From: Butyrivibrio sp.
GTDB taxonomy: Bacteria; Bacillota; Clostridia; Lachnospirales; Lachnospiraceae
DNA length: 9,874 nucleotides
Assembly: GCA_024688095.1 (NCBI GenBank)
Contig: JAILEJ010000380.1
Location: 1-9,874 of the forward strand
Direction: 5' to 3'
In this document: positions 1-6,178 of the stretch, in pieces
How positions within the stretch are numbered: position 1 is the first letter of the stretch
Layout of the letters: every line of letters starts with the position of its first letter
Translations under genes and position numbers: made by a program
Notes under the pieces: model-generated
Seen by the model: only the letters and a program-made list of their open reading frames with translations
What the model was told of the DNA's origin: nothing
Database searches by the model: none

Positions 1-291
1 TGCCATAGAACCTAAAACTGCAAGGAGTACAAGTGATAATATAGTGATAAGTGCGGAATAACCAAATGCCTGCCAGAAAAGAAAGTGGGTGTTATTAACA
101 ACTTCGCTCACATTCTGCATAAGCTGGCCGAAGCTTGCGCCGTTAAAGCCTATAGGATTTTTTGTGATATCATCTGTCTTCTTACAGGAGTTTATAACAA
201 CAAGGAAAAATGGGAACAATACATAAATGGCAATTATAATGGCAATTATAAGCCTTATAACAACACTGGATTGTTTTTCTTGTCTATGCAT
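1..291 (-). CDS. Carbohydrate ABC transporter permease, MalG type (partial, N-terminal 97 codons)
   Basis: Inner-membrane permease subunit of a CUT1 sugar ABC importer, cut off by the left edge of the window. The visible 97 residues start MHRQEKQSS and contain a first membrane segment at about residues 12-34, ending in the PFFLVVINSCK stretch typical of MalG-like proteins (usually P-x4-5-N/T-S-x-K). A loop follows, then the start of a second membrane helix from about residue 72 (FGYSALITILSLVLLAV). The EAA loop that contacts the ATPase would lie beyond the edge. The start codon overlaps the stop of the upstream permease by one base (TAATG), and a strong ribosome site (AAGGAGGTTG) lies about 8 bases upstream, so the two permeases are translationally coupled and probably made 1:1. 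The substrate cannot be read from the sequence. Confidence 0.9.
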   Translation of the reverse strand, partial: MHRQEKQSSVVIRLIIAIIIAIYVLFPFFLVVINSCKKTDDITKNPIGFNGASFGQLMQNVSEVVNNTHFLFWQAFGYSALITILSLVLLAVLGSMA

Positions 292-1358
292 TATAATTCA
301 ACCTCCTTCTTATTAGAAATACGTACCTGTAAAATAGATACTGTAGCAAGGATTATGAAGAACAGAACAGCCTTAGCTTCACCAAAAGCATATTCGTTAT
401 TGATAACCGCTGTAGAGTAAATGTTTAGAGCCAGCATCTCAGTACCGTTTGTCAGGTAGTTGCCGAGGAAATTAGGAACTGAGCCTGTACCGTTTGTAAG
501 AGCAAGGTTTACATCGAACTGTTTAAATGCAGATGTAAGTGTAAGGAAAGTACAAATTGTAATAGTTGATGCAATCATAGGAATCTTAATATTGAAAAGT
601 GTTTCTCTTGCATTTGCTCCATCAATGGCAGATGCCTCAAGAACATCTCTTGGTACTGTATTAAGACCTGTTATATAAATCAGCATAATGTATCCAGCGT
701 ACTGCCAGATATAAACTATAATAATTGCTACGAATGCTGTATGTGTGTCCGAAAGAATTGAATAGTTCTGATTAATCAGGACTGCAGTAAACTTTGTTAC
801 TACATTACTAAATATGAACTGCCATATGTAACCAAGTACGATACCTCCAATAAGGTTTGGCAGGAAATATGAAGCTCTGAAAAATCCAAGACCTTTAATC
901 TTAGTTGTGCAAAGAAGTGCTAAAAGGAAAGCAACAAGGTTAACTAAGATCATGTTAAAAATAACGAATAAAAATGTTATAAGTATAGACCAAAGGAAAC
1001 TTGGCTGTGTAAACATTTTTGTATAATTAGCAAGTCCAACGACTTCTGTATATTTAATACCGTTCCAATCTGTGAAAGAATACCCAATACCCAAAATAAG
1101 TGGAATAATAACCGTGATAGCAAAAGTAAATAATAGTGGGAACAAAAATACGATGTTTACCATGGTACGATGATGCTTTAATGAAGGGTATGTGAACATT
1201 CCTGCAAGAACTAATATCATACCTAAAACAAGCATTGCACCGCGGAAAGTGAGTTCTGATCCCTGAAAATCAAGCACCAAAGCTACAATCATAAGAATGA
1301 GTCCACCAAATAGGCATATTAATGATGTGATTTTCTTGCCAGTATTTTTGACGTCCAT
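291..1358 (-). CDS. Carbohydrate ABC transporter permease, MalF/UgpA type
   Basis: Membrane subunit of a CUT1 sugar ABC importer, partner of the downstream MalG-type permease and the upstream binding lipoprotein. The 355-residue protein carries the canonical cytoplasmic EAA loop near residues 241-260 (EASAIDGA...IKIP), which docks onto the ATPase. It also shows the family's early FPLLFTFAITVIIPL...YSFTDWNG segment (about 71-99) and the RASYFLPNLIGGIVLGYIWQ stretch (161-180). Typical family members have about 290 residues and six helices. This one has an additional N-terminal block of about 65 residues with two further helices (about 12-30 and 40-57), giving about eight in total, like the topology of E. 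coli MalF. A GGAGG site lies about 7 bases before the ATG. Expression is probably set below that of the binding protein by the hairpin in the gap upstream. Substrate unknown. Confidence 0.93.
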   Translation of the reverse strand: MDVKNTGKKITSLICLFGGLILMIVALVLDFQGSELTFRGAMLVLGMILVLAGMFTYPSLKHHRTMVNIVFLFPLLFTFAITVIIPLILGIGYSFTDWNGIKYTEVVGLANYTKMFTQPSFLWSILITFLFVIFNMILVNLVAFLLALLCTTKIKGLGFFRASYFLPNLIGGIVLGYIWQFIFSNVVTKFTAVLINQNYSILSDTHTAFVAIIIVYIWQYAGYIMLIYITGLNTVPRDVLEASAIDGANARETLFNIKIPMIASTITICTFLTLTSAFKQFDVNLALTNGTGSVPNFLGNYLTNGTEMLALNIYSTAVINNEYAFGEAKAVLFFIILATVSILQVRISNKKEVEL

Positions 1359-1395
1359 CCTAAATCCTCCATTTTCTTAACAATTAAATTATCTG

Positions 1396-1430
1396 TTAAA
1401 AATAGGGCAGCAGCATAAGCTGCCGCCCCT
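1396..1430 (-). terminator. Intercistronic hairpin terminator/attenuator between binding-protein and permease genes
   Basis: On the minus strand the arms 1428-1419 and 1414-1405 form a 10-bp stem (one G-U pair) closed by a 4-base loop, followed at once by TATTTTTAAC. This is a GC-rich intrinsic terminator placed between the binding protein stop (1467) and the permease start (1358). Since the permeases have no obvious promoter in the 108-bp gap, I infer partial termination that makes the binding protein more abundant than the permeases, as is usual for periplasmic or lipoprotein binding proteins. The stem could also protect the 3' end of a shorter mRNA. Confidence 0.8.
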
Positions 1431-1466
1431 TAAAATTAAATATAAGCGAATAAACTTATGTTAAAA

Positions 1467-2885
1467 TTATTCAGCGTAGTAACCAGCGATAACCTTAGCG
1501 ATTGTTGATGTGAATGTTTCAGCATCAGCAATTGATCCCTTAGCATAGTCAGCAAATACCTGACATGTCTCGTTCTGAAGACCATCCTTCTTAAGCATTG
1601 TGTGCCATCCTGATGTCTTTCCAGCATCCATGTAGCTCTTGATACTTTCATAGAAAGGATCAGCTGCAGCATACTGACAATCGTTGAATGGGCTGATAAG
1701 ACCAGCGTCATTTACAAGAATGTTCTGTGCTGAATCTTCTGATACCCACTGTAAGAATGCTTTAGCAGCATCTACATCACCATCACTGTAAACTGTCCAG
1801 TATGATGGAGGACCAGCAATGATTGTATCGATTCCATCTTCAAATGCATAAGGAGCAAATCCCATAGCAAATCCTGAATAATCTGAGCTAGCTGTTACTG
1901 TAGCGTTAATCCAGTTACCCTGAGTAACGAATGCATACTTACCAGCTGCAAATCCAGCAACCTGCTGATCATATGTTCCGTCGATAAGAAGTTCAGGATC
2001 TGAATACTGATTCATCATACCAATAAATGTTGCAAAGTTTGTCATTCTGGCTTCATCAATCTGACCACCGTCATTTAAGAGATCGATGTAAGTTGTGTCG
2101 TCCTGAGCAAGTCCGGCATCAAGATACTGACCAAATACGTGTGTACCTGATGACCATCCAAGGTTAGCAGGCTCTGCACACCATCCAAGAACAGCTGTAA
2201 GTCCAAGCTCATCCTTCATTCCATCAAGTGTTTCAAATGCTGTCTGATAAGCATCTGGGCTTGTAAGTGTTGAAGGATCGATTCCAGCCTGCTCAAGAAC
2301 ATCTGCGTTGTAAGCAAGAGCTGTAGCTTCTACTGTGTAAGGGAATCCGATTGTACCCATTGAATCATCAACGAGTTCGAAATCAGTATCCTCTGTCCAA
2401 GCTTCGCCTGAAAGATCTGCAAGCATTCCATCCCAGTTAGATGCCTGGTTAGCCTCGATAACGAAGATATCTGGCATATTGTCTGCCTGGTACATATTCT
2501 TAAGTTCATCAGAAGCACTTGTGTCACCACCGATTGTTTCAACAGTAACTGTGTTTCCTGTTTCCTCAAGATACTTAGCAGCAAGATCCTGAAGCTGTGT
2601 ATCAATCTCAGGCTTACCATTAAGAAGACGGATTGCTTCAAAAGATCCTGTAGCTGAAGCTTCTGTAGCTGTCTCTTCAGCAGCTTCTGCTGTTTCTTCA
2701 GCAGCTTCCTCTGTCTCTTCAGCAGCTTCCTCTGTCTCTTCAGCGGCTTCTTCAGTAGCTGTTTCCTCAGTAGCTGTCTCTTCTGCTGTAGTATCGGTTG
2801 AAGAACCTGTGTCAGATGAACCACATGCAGCGAGGCTTACTACCATTGTACCTGCGAGTAACATTGATAATACTTTCTTTTTCAT
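1467..2885 (-). CDS. Extracellular sugar-binding lipoprotein of an ABC importer (SBP family 1)
   Basis: High-affinity solute-binding component that captures a carbohydrate outside the cell and delivers it to the two permeases encoded downstream. The 472 residues begin with a lipoprotein signal: MKKK, a hydrophobic core, then lipobox LAAC with the acylated cysteine at residue 21. Residues 33-79 are an extraordinarily acidic, low-complexity linker made almost only of Glu, Ala and Thr in 7-residue units. The mature domain (from about 82) has the family 1 layout, including FAAGKYAFVTQGNWI (312-326), the usual G-x-W strand, and a C-terminal helical region. Length fits CUT1 binding proteins (about 420-450) plus the linker. 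The ribosome site TAGGAGGG sits about 7 bases before the ATG. It lies downstream of a LacI-type regulator on the same strand, so sugar-induced expression is likely. The substrate is not identifiable. Confidence 0.93.
   Translation of the reverse strand: MKKKVLSMLLAGTMVVSLAACGSSDTGSSTDTTAEETATEETATEEAAEETEEAAEETEEAAEETAEAAEETATEASATGSFEAIRLLNGKPEIDTQLQDLAAKYLEETGNTVTVETIGGDTSASDELKNMYQADNMPDIFVIEANQASNWDGMLADLSGEAWTEDTDFELVDDSMGTIGFPYTVEATALAYNADVLEQAGIDPSTLTSPDAYQTAFETLDGMKDELGLTAVLGWCAEPANLGWSSGTHVFGQYLDAGLAQDDTTYIDLLNDGGQIDEARMTNFATFIGMMNQYSDPELLIDGTYDQQVAGFAAGKYAFVTQGNWINATVTASSDYSGFAMGFAPYAFEDGIDTIIAGPPSYWTVYSDGDVDAAKAFLQWVSEDSAQNILVNDAGLISPFNDCQYAAADPFYESIKSYMDAGKTSGWHTMLKKDGLQNETCQVFADYAKGSIADAETFTSTIAKVIAGYYAE
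2674..2757 (-). repeat. Four imperfect 21-bp tandem repeats inside the binding-protein linker
   Basis: Units 2674-2694, 2695-2715, 2716-2736 and 2737-2757 each begin TCTTCAGC(A/G)GCTTC on the plus strand. The two central units are identical. Each keeps the reading frame and encodes a 7-residue Glu/Ala/Thr unit (EEAAEET type) on the minus strand. More degenerate units continue on both sides. In-frame tandem repeats like this can change copy number by slippage without breaking the gene, so linker length may vary among strains. Confidence 0.8.
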
Positions 2886-2914
2886 TTAAATACCCTCCTA
2901 AATTGTGCAAAATG

Positions 2915-2928
2915 CTAAAATATTTTAG
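2915..2928. repeat. Perfect 14-bp palindrome upstream of binding-protein RBS
   Basis: CTAAAATATTTTAG is its own reverse complement and ends 29 bases upstream of the binding-protein start codon, between the likely promoter and the ribosome site TAGGAGGG. It could be an operator half-site pair for a dimeric regulator or a short hairpin in the 5' leader. In such AT-rich DNA a chance occurrence is possible. Confidence 0.45.
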
Positions 2929-2971
2929 AAAAAATATATAACCTTTTGCGCATAAGTTGTATGTTGTAATT

Positions 2972-3000
2972 AATGTATCATGATAATTAACAAATTGCAA
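2972..3000 (-). promoter_or_regulatory. Candidate promoter of the sugar-transport operon
   Basis: On the minus strand a -35 box TTGCAA (3000-2995), a 17-base spacer and a -10 box TACATT (2977-2972) match the sigma-A pattern at 4 of 6 positions each. This would give a leader of about 80 bases before the binding-protein ATG. A rival candidate lies further upstream: TAGTCA (3097-3092), 17 bases, TATATT (3074-3069), directly next to the CG-centred palindrome. I cannot decide between them by eye. Confidence 0.35.
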
Positions 3001-3099
3001 TATGGGTACATGTTAATTTGTGGAAAATTCGACTAAAATAATAACTTAAATCAAGAAAAGTGTAGTGAAATATAACTAGAATTGTGCATATTGACTAAA

Positions 3100-3113
3100 T
3101 GAAACGTTTTCAA
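3100..3113. promoter_or_regulatory. LacI/CcpA-type operator (cre-like) upstream of the transport operon
   Basis: The sequence TGAAACGTTTTCAA has the AAACGTTT core with a central CG dinucleotide typical of LacI/GalR-family operators. Read on the minus strand, TGAAAACGTTTCAT agrees with the catabolite-responsive element pattern (TGWAARCGYTWNCW) at 13 of 14 positions. It lies between the adjacent lacI gene and the binding-protein gene it probably controls. It could be bound by the local LacI-type protein, by CcpA, or by both, since the two site types overlap. Confidence 0.6.
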
Positions 3114-3126
3114 ATTTATAAAAAAA

Positions 3127-3166
3127 GTATAAAAAAATAGCATTCAAAATTTATGAATGCTATTTT
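3127..3166 (-). terminator. Intrinsic terminator of the LacI-type regulator gene
   Basis: Arms 3134-3145 and 3155-3166 are a perfect 12-bp inverted repeat (AAAATAGCATTC / GAATGCTATTTT) around a 9-base loop. On the minus strand the stem runs into a T-tract (TATTTTTTTATACTTTTTT). It lies 80 bp past the regulator's stop codon, so the regulator and the transport operon are separate transcription units. Confidence 0.85.
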
Positions 3167-3247
3167 GGGGTAAATCATATAAAATCAGAGCTATTTTGTT
3201 TAAATTAACGAAAAATAGTTTAAGACAGTTAAAAATGAAATTTAGAA

Positions 3248-4264
3248 TTATTTAATTTTTTTTACGGTATCACGTATAACTAACCTGGTTGGAAGTTGTA
3301 TCTGATTACTTGCACCAATCTTTCCTTTTATTATTTTTATAAGGGTTTCTGCAGCTAATTGACCTTTCTTCTTAACATTCTGATGAACGGTTGTTAGTGC
3401 AGGCCTATGCAGTCTTCCAAGAAGATTATCGTCAAAACCGGCTATCGAGATATCGTCAGGAACTTTAACGCCTAAGTCGTGGAATTTACTCATTAACATT
3501 ACGGCATAAAGGTCGGAAACACACATAATAGCGGTATAATTCTTTGACCGCTGAGCCAGTTCATTAAGGCTTTCCTCTACCTGAGACTCATGTGGAAGTA
3601 TCTTAAAGAAGTCTTCTTCATGGAATTCAATGCCATTTGCTTCCAACGCATTTTTGTATCCTGTAAATCTTGCCAGATCGACACCTTTCATATTATCAGA
3701 AAGGAATGCTATCTTTCTGTGACCACAGTCTATAAGGTACTGAGTCATCTGGAAACAACCCTTTTCATCCTCAAGGCCAATATTTGTAAAATGCTTTAAA
3801 CCCTCGATACTATATGTGTCTATACATACTATAGGCTTTTTATATTTTTCACTAACCCTTATTCCGTCATCATCAAGCATACCAAACAGAAGCAGACCAT
3901 CTACGTTCCAGGTAGATACATGACGCATGATTTCAGCTGTATCACTGGAAATATAAATCATCATAAAGTATCCGGCTTTTCTGATTGTTTCTTCTATACC
4001 ACCAATTATTTCAGAAACAAAAGGATCGGTAAGAAGATTTGAATATTTATCTGCTCTTGCCTTAAGTGCAAAACCAATGATTTTTGATTCATTCTGGGCA
4101 AGATTACGCGCACTTATATTTGGGACATAATCCACCTTTTTCAAAAATTGTTCTACGCGTTCAATGGTCTGAGGAGATACTTCACCGGTCTTTCCGTGAA
4201 TAACATTGGAGACTGTGGTAGTACTCATATTAAGTTGTTGGGCAATTTCTTTGATTGTAATCAT
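3248..4264 (-). CDS. LacI/GalR-family transcriptional regulator
   Basis: Sugar-responsive DNA-binding regulator, most likely the local repressor of the ABC transporter encoded next downstream. The 338 residues match the family length. The N-terminal helix-turn-helix (residues 3-22, TIKEIAQQLNMSTTTVSNVI) is followed by the VSPQT turn, YVPN and the hinge helix with SARNLA (51-56). The periplasmic-binding-protein-like effector domain shows the family landmarks DGLLLFG (122-128), FTNIGLEDEKGC, YLIDCGHRKIAFLSD (176-190), AIMCVSDLYAV (245-255) and VPDDISIAGFDD (268-279). The start at MITIKEIA is fixed by the helix-turn-helix, but the region before it (GTGTGTCCCT) has no recognisable Shine-Dalgarno, suggesting low-level synthesis, which is normal for repressors. 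The effector sugar cannot be read from the sequence. Confidence 0.95.
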   Translation of the reverse strand: MITIKEIAQQLNMSTTTVSNVIHGKTGEVSPQTIERVEQFLKKVDYVPNISARNLAQNESKIIGFALKARADKYSNLLTDPFVSEIIGGIEETIRKAGYFMMIYISSDTAEIMRHVSTWNVDGLLLFGMLDDDGIRVSEKYKKPIVCIDTYSIEGLKHFTNIGLEDEKGCFQMTQYLIDCGHRKIAFLSDNMKGVDLARFTGYKNALEANGIEFHEEDFFKILPHESQVEESLNELAQRSKNYTAIMCVSDLYAVMLMSKFHDLGVKVPDDISIAGFDDNLLGRLHRPALTTVHQNVKKKGQLAAETLIKIIKGKIGASNQIQLPTRLVIRDTVKKIK

Positions 4265-4344
4265 AGGGACACACTTTCATGTTAATAATTTGTTCACAAA
4301 TCGTTTAAAGAATTGTTACCTCAAATCATTATTAAGACATTTTT

Positions 4345-4350
4345 ATTATA
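4345..4350 (-). promoter_or_regulatory. Candidate -10 box for the LacI-type gene
   Basis: A perfect TATAAT occurs on the minus strand about 80 bases before the regulator start. The best -35 at 17-bp spacing (TTTCAT) is poor. A CTGACA lies closer than usual (11-bp spacing). Weak promoter strength would suit a repressor gene. The call rests on the -10 alone. Confidence 0.3.
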
Positions 4351-4408
4351 TATACTATAATTGTCAGATGAAAGAAAAGACAATACCAATAAAAAACTTT
4401 TTCATAAT

Positions 4409-4438
4409 ATGCCAGGTGAGCAAGTGCTTACCTGGCAT
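4409..4438 (-). terminator. Long hairpin downstream of cyclophilin gene, probable terminator
   Basis: Arms 4409-4422 and 4425-4438 pair over 14 positions with one non-Watson-Crick position (ATGCCAGGT.AGCA). On the minus strand the hairpin starts 21 bases after the cyclophilin stop, and a T6 run follows only about 11 bases after the stem (ATTATGAAAAAGTTTTTT). The distant T-tract makes it an atypical intrinsic terminator; it may instead stabilise the 3' end. The unpaired position is A-C on the cyclophilin mRNA but G-U on the opposite strand. Confidence 0.6.
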
Positions 4439-4459
4439 CCTCCCTTTATAGGGGCTTTC

Positions 4460-4990
4460 TTAGAATTCAGGCATTTTCTCAGGTTCCGGATAATCAACAC
4501 CAAATGTTTCAACAGTAACAGTTTTCATTACCTGATCTTCGATAGGCTTATCATTGTAATCTGTAGCAACAGCTGCAATCTTATCAACAATGTCCTGTCC
4601 TTCAGTAACTTTTCCAAATGCTGCGTATGCACCATCAAGGTGTGGAGCATCTTTGTGCATAATGAAGAACTGAGAACCTGCTGAATCCGGATGCATTGAT
4701 CTTGCCATAGAAAGAACACCGGCAGTATGCTTTAAGTTGTTTTCAAAACCATTCTGAGCAAACTCGCCTTTGATTCCATATCCAGGTCCGCCAATGCCGA
4801 TTCCCTGAGGATCTCCACCCTGAAGCATAAAGCCTTCAATAACTCTGTGGAAGATAAGTCCATCATAAAAGTTTTTCTGAATAAGTGAAATGAAGTTATT
4901 AACAGTATTTGGAGCAATTTCAGGATAAAGCTCAGCCTTAATAACATCACCATTTGCCATTGTAATAGTAACTATTGGATTTTGTGCCAT
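4460..4990 (-). CDS. Peptidyl-prolyl cis-trans isomerase, cyclophilin type
   Basis: Cytosolic cyclophilin that speeds cis/trans isomerisation of X-Pro peptide bonds during protein folding. The 176-residue protein has no signal peptide and is a single cyclophilin domain. Visible landmarks are FHRVIEGFMLQGGD (47-60, with catalytic Arg49 and the hydrophobic/Gln residues Phe54 and Gln57), GVLSMAR (91-97), SQFFI (106-110) and HLDGAYAAFGKV (117-128). Compared with human cyclophilin A, the cyclosporin-contact Trp121 is His117 here and His126 is Tyr122, so weak cyclosporin binding is expected, as in other bacterial forms. A ribosome site AAAGGA lies 6-7 bases before the ATG. It appears monocistronic, with its own promoter and a downstream hairpin. 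It resembles PpiB, but a symbol is not assigned. Confidence 0.95.
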   Translation of the reverse strand: MAQNPIVTITMANGDVIKAELYPEIAPNTVNNFISLIQKNFYDGLIFHRVIEGFMLQGGDPQGIGIGGPGYGIKGEFAQNGFENNLKHTAGVLSMARSMHPDSAGSQFFIMHKDAPHLDGAYAAFGKVTEGQDIVDKIAAVATDYNDKPIEDQVMKTVTVETFGVDYPEPEKMPEF

Positions 4991-5024
4991 AATGATTCCT
5001 TTCTCTGTACAATAATTTGAGCAA

Positions 5025-5033
5025 ATTATAACA
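5025..5033 (-). promoter_or_regulatory. Extended -10 promoter of the cyclophilin gene
   Basis: On the minus strand TGTTATAAT is a perfect extended -10 element (TG-N-TATAAT), 35 bases before the cyclophilin start. No good -35 is present (TAGTTA at 17 bp), which an extended -10 promoter tolerates. Confidence 0.6.
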
Positions 5034-5070
5034 CGATAAGGTAAATATAACTATTACTATCGTAAAAATA

Positions 5071-5079
5071 TGTTAAAAT
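5071..5079 (+). promoter_or_regulatory. Candidate extended -10 promoter of the GNAT gene
   Basis: TGTTAAAAT matches TG-N-TANAAT on the plus strand, about 68 bases before the GTG start. The -35 region (CTATTA) is weak. It lies back to back with the cyclophilin promoter; between the two is an inverted pair ACGATA (5033-5038) / TATCGT (5058-5063). Confidence 0.3.
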
Positions 5080-5146
5080 AAATACTGTGAAGTATGAGTA
5101 AAAATCACGTTTTACCCATAACGAATGATTTGTTTTGGAGGGAATT

Positions 5147-6112
5147 GTGTTAAAAAGATTCATTTTTTTACTGTCCAAAGAAGATGCGGAATATGATGAC
5201 CTGGTGAAAGATATTAAAGAAACCGTGAGATATTTGGAAGAAAATGGTGTCAGATCAGATTATTGTATGCTGGATCAAAAAGACAGCACAGATATAATAA
5301 GTAAAAAAATAGAAGAGCTTTTGGATAAGGAAAAAAAGAATGATCCTGATATATTAGATAATTCTCTTTTTATGACAGATTCTTCAGAGATTGCAATGGT
5401 GGCAGAGCGGCATCATATGAATGTACTCGGCATATTGCATAAATACAATGTAGATACCAAATTTGAAGGCCTTAAATTTATTTTCACTGATATTGCTGAA
5501 ATAGAATTTGATTCATTTTTAAAATCCTATCAAAGACTTGAAGGAATCCCATGGGATGTGCTTGAGACAAAGAGATGTCTTGTAAGAGAAACAAAGTTAG
5601 AAGACGTGGATTATTTCTATGAAATATATAAAGATCCTGAGATGACCAGATATATGGAGGGGCTTTTTGAAAATCCTGAGGACGAGAAAAGATATACCAG
5701 GGATTATATAGATAAGGTATATGCGTTTCTTGGCTTTGGTACCTGGACTATTATAGAGAAAGAGTCGGGGGATATAATTGGAAGAGCCGGATTCAGTATC
5801 AGAAATGGTTTTGAAAATGTAGAGCTAGGTTTCCTTATAGGAGTAAAATATCAGAATAAGGGTTATGCCCAGGAAGTCTGTTCTGCGATTATGGATTATG
5901 GAAAAGAGATTTTGCAGTTTGATAAAGTGCAGGCTATGGTAAAAAAGGAAAATCTTGTTTCCATACATATATTAAAAAAACTAGGCTTTAAGTCTGTAAA
6001 AGAAGTTGATATAGAAGAGAACATTTATGGTAACAGCTACCATGATGGAAAGCAGGTTGACCTTACAAAAGCGCATTATGGAAAATATGTCCAGATGATA
6101 TGGTCAAAGTAA
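5147..6112 (+). CDS. GNAT N-acetyltransferase with N-terminal degenerate HAD-like domain
   Basis: Probable acetyl-CoA-dependent N-acetyltransferase of the RimJ/Acetyltransf_3 group; the acceptor is unknown. I place the start at GTG 5147 because a strong Shine-Dalgarno (GGAGGGA, 5137-5143) lies 3-5 bases before it. The earlier TTG at 5135 overlaps that site and cannot use it. This gives 321 residues. The GNAT domain spans about 140-285: LETKRCLVRET (strand 1), GTWTIIEKESGDIIGRAGF, ELGFLIGV (226-233), the acetyl-CoA loop YQNKGYA (235-241), and SIHILKKLGFKSV near its end. The first 135 residues hold a Rossmann-like segment (DNSLFMTDSSEIAMVAERHH, 71-90; then NVLGIL) that looks like the distal half of an HAD phosphatase fold without the DxD nucleophile motif. 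It is connected by YQRLEGIPWDVLET. The gene is single and divergent from the cyclophilin gene. Confidence 0.85.
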   Translation: MLKRFIFLLSKEDAEYDDLVKDIKETVRYLEENGVRSDYCMLDQKDSTDIISKKIEELLDKEKKNDPDILDNSLFMTDSSEIAMVAERHHMNVLGILHKYNVDTKFEGLKFIFTDIAEIEFDSFLKSYQRLEGIPWDVLETKRCLVRETKLEDVDYFYEIYKDPEMTRYMEGLFENPEDEKRYTRDYIDKVYAFLGFGTWTIIEKESGDIIGRAGFSIRNGFENVELGFLIGVKYQNKGYAQEVCSAIMDYGKEILQFDKVQAMVKKENLVSIHILKKLGFKSVKEVDIEENIYGNSYHDGKQVDLTKAHYGKYVQMIWSK

Positions 6113-6139
6113 TCTTAATAAAAAATCAATTTTTTTTGG

Positions 6140-6168
6140 TTCATATATTAAAAAAATTGTGTTACATT
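6140..6168 (+). promoter_or_regulatory. Candidate mgtE promoter
   Basis: TTCATA (6140-6145), a 17-base spacer and TACATT (6163-6168) with an upstream TG (6160-6161) form a plausible extended -10 sigma-A promoter. Transcription would start near 6175, giving a leader of about 200 bases before mgtE that contains the inverted repeat and the short leader ORF. Confidence 0.4.
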
Positions 6169-6178
6169 TAATAGGGTG

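Larger units (their letters stand above)
2886..3247. other. Regulatory gap between the LacI-type gene and the binding-protein gene
   Basis: This 362-bp AT-rich stretch has no credible gene. From the lacI side it holds the lacI terminator (3127-3166), a CG-centred LacI/CcpA-type palindrome (3100-3113), at least two possible minus-strand promoters, a 9-base direct repeat AATTGTGCA (2901-2909 and 3080-3088), and a perfect 14-bp palindrome (2915-2928) just ahead of the binding-protein ribosome site. The arrangement fits a separately regulated promoter for the transport operon. A possible 62-codon frame crossing 2812-3000 (minus) overlaps the binding-protein start and has no sign of being real. 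Confidence 0.7.

Noticed and set aside
85..420. 111-codon plus-strand frame at the left edge
   Set aside because: It is antisense to two well-supported permease genes and shows no family features.
2674..2757. CRISPR-like short regular repeats
   Set aside because: The 21-bp units are contiguous with no spacers, are in frame, and encode a low-complexity protein linker.
2330..2824. 164-codon minus-strand frame rich in Lys, Gln and Leu inside the binding-protein gene
   Set aside because: It is a shifted reading of the repetitive linker and mature domain of the lipoprotein and has no ribosome site of its own.
3091..3120. Plus-strand promoter TTGACT - 18 bp - TTTATA with the palindrome in the spacer
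   Set aside because: The boxes are fair, but it would only produce RNA antisense to the lacI gene with no plus-strand gene until 5147. The palindrome is better explained by control of the minus-strand operon.
5033..5063. Operator ACGATA - 19 bp - TATCGT between divergent promoters
   Set aside because: A six-base match with long spacing is easily found by chance in a 150-bp AT-rich gap. It is noted only within the promoter entry.
5135..5146. TTG start codon for the GNAT gene at 5135
   Set aside because: This TTG overlaps the GGAGGGA ribosome site itself. The GTG at 5147 is the codon properly spaced from it.
6113..6140. Terminator for the GNAT gene (AAAAAATCAATTTTTTTT)
   Set aside because: The only possible stem is A-T with a tiny loop and would be very weak, so termination here is not supported.
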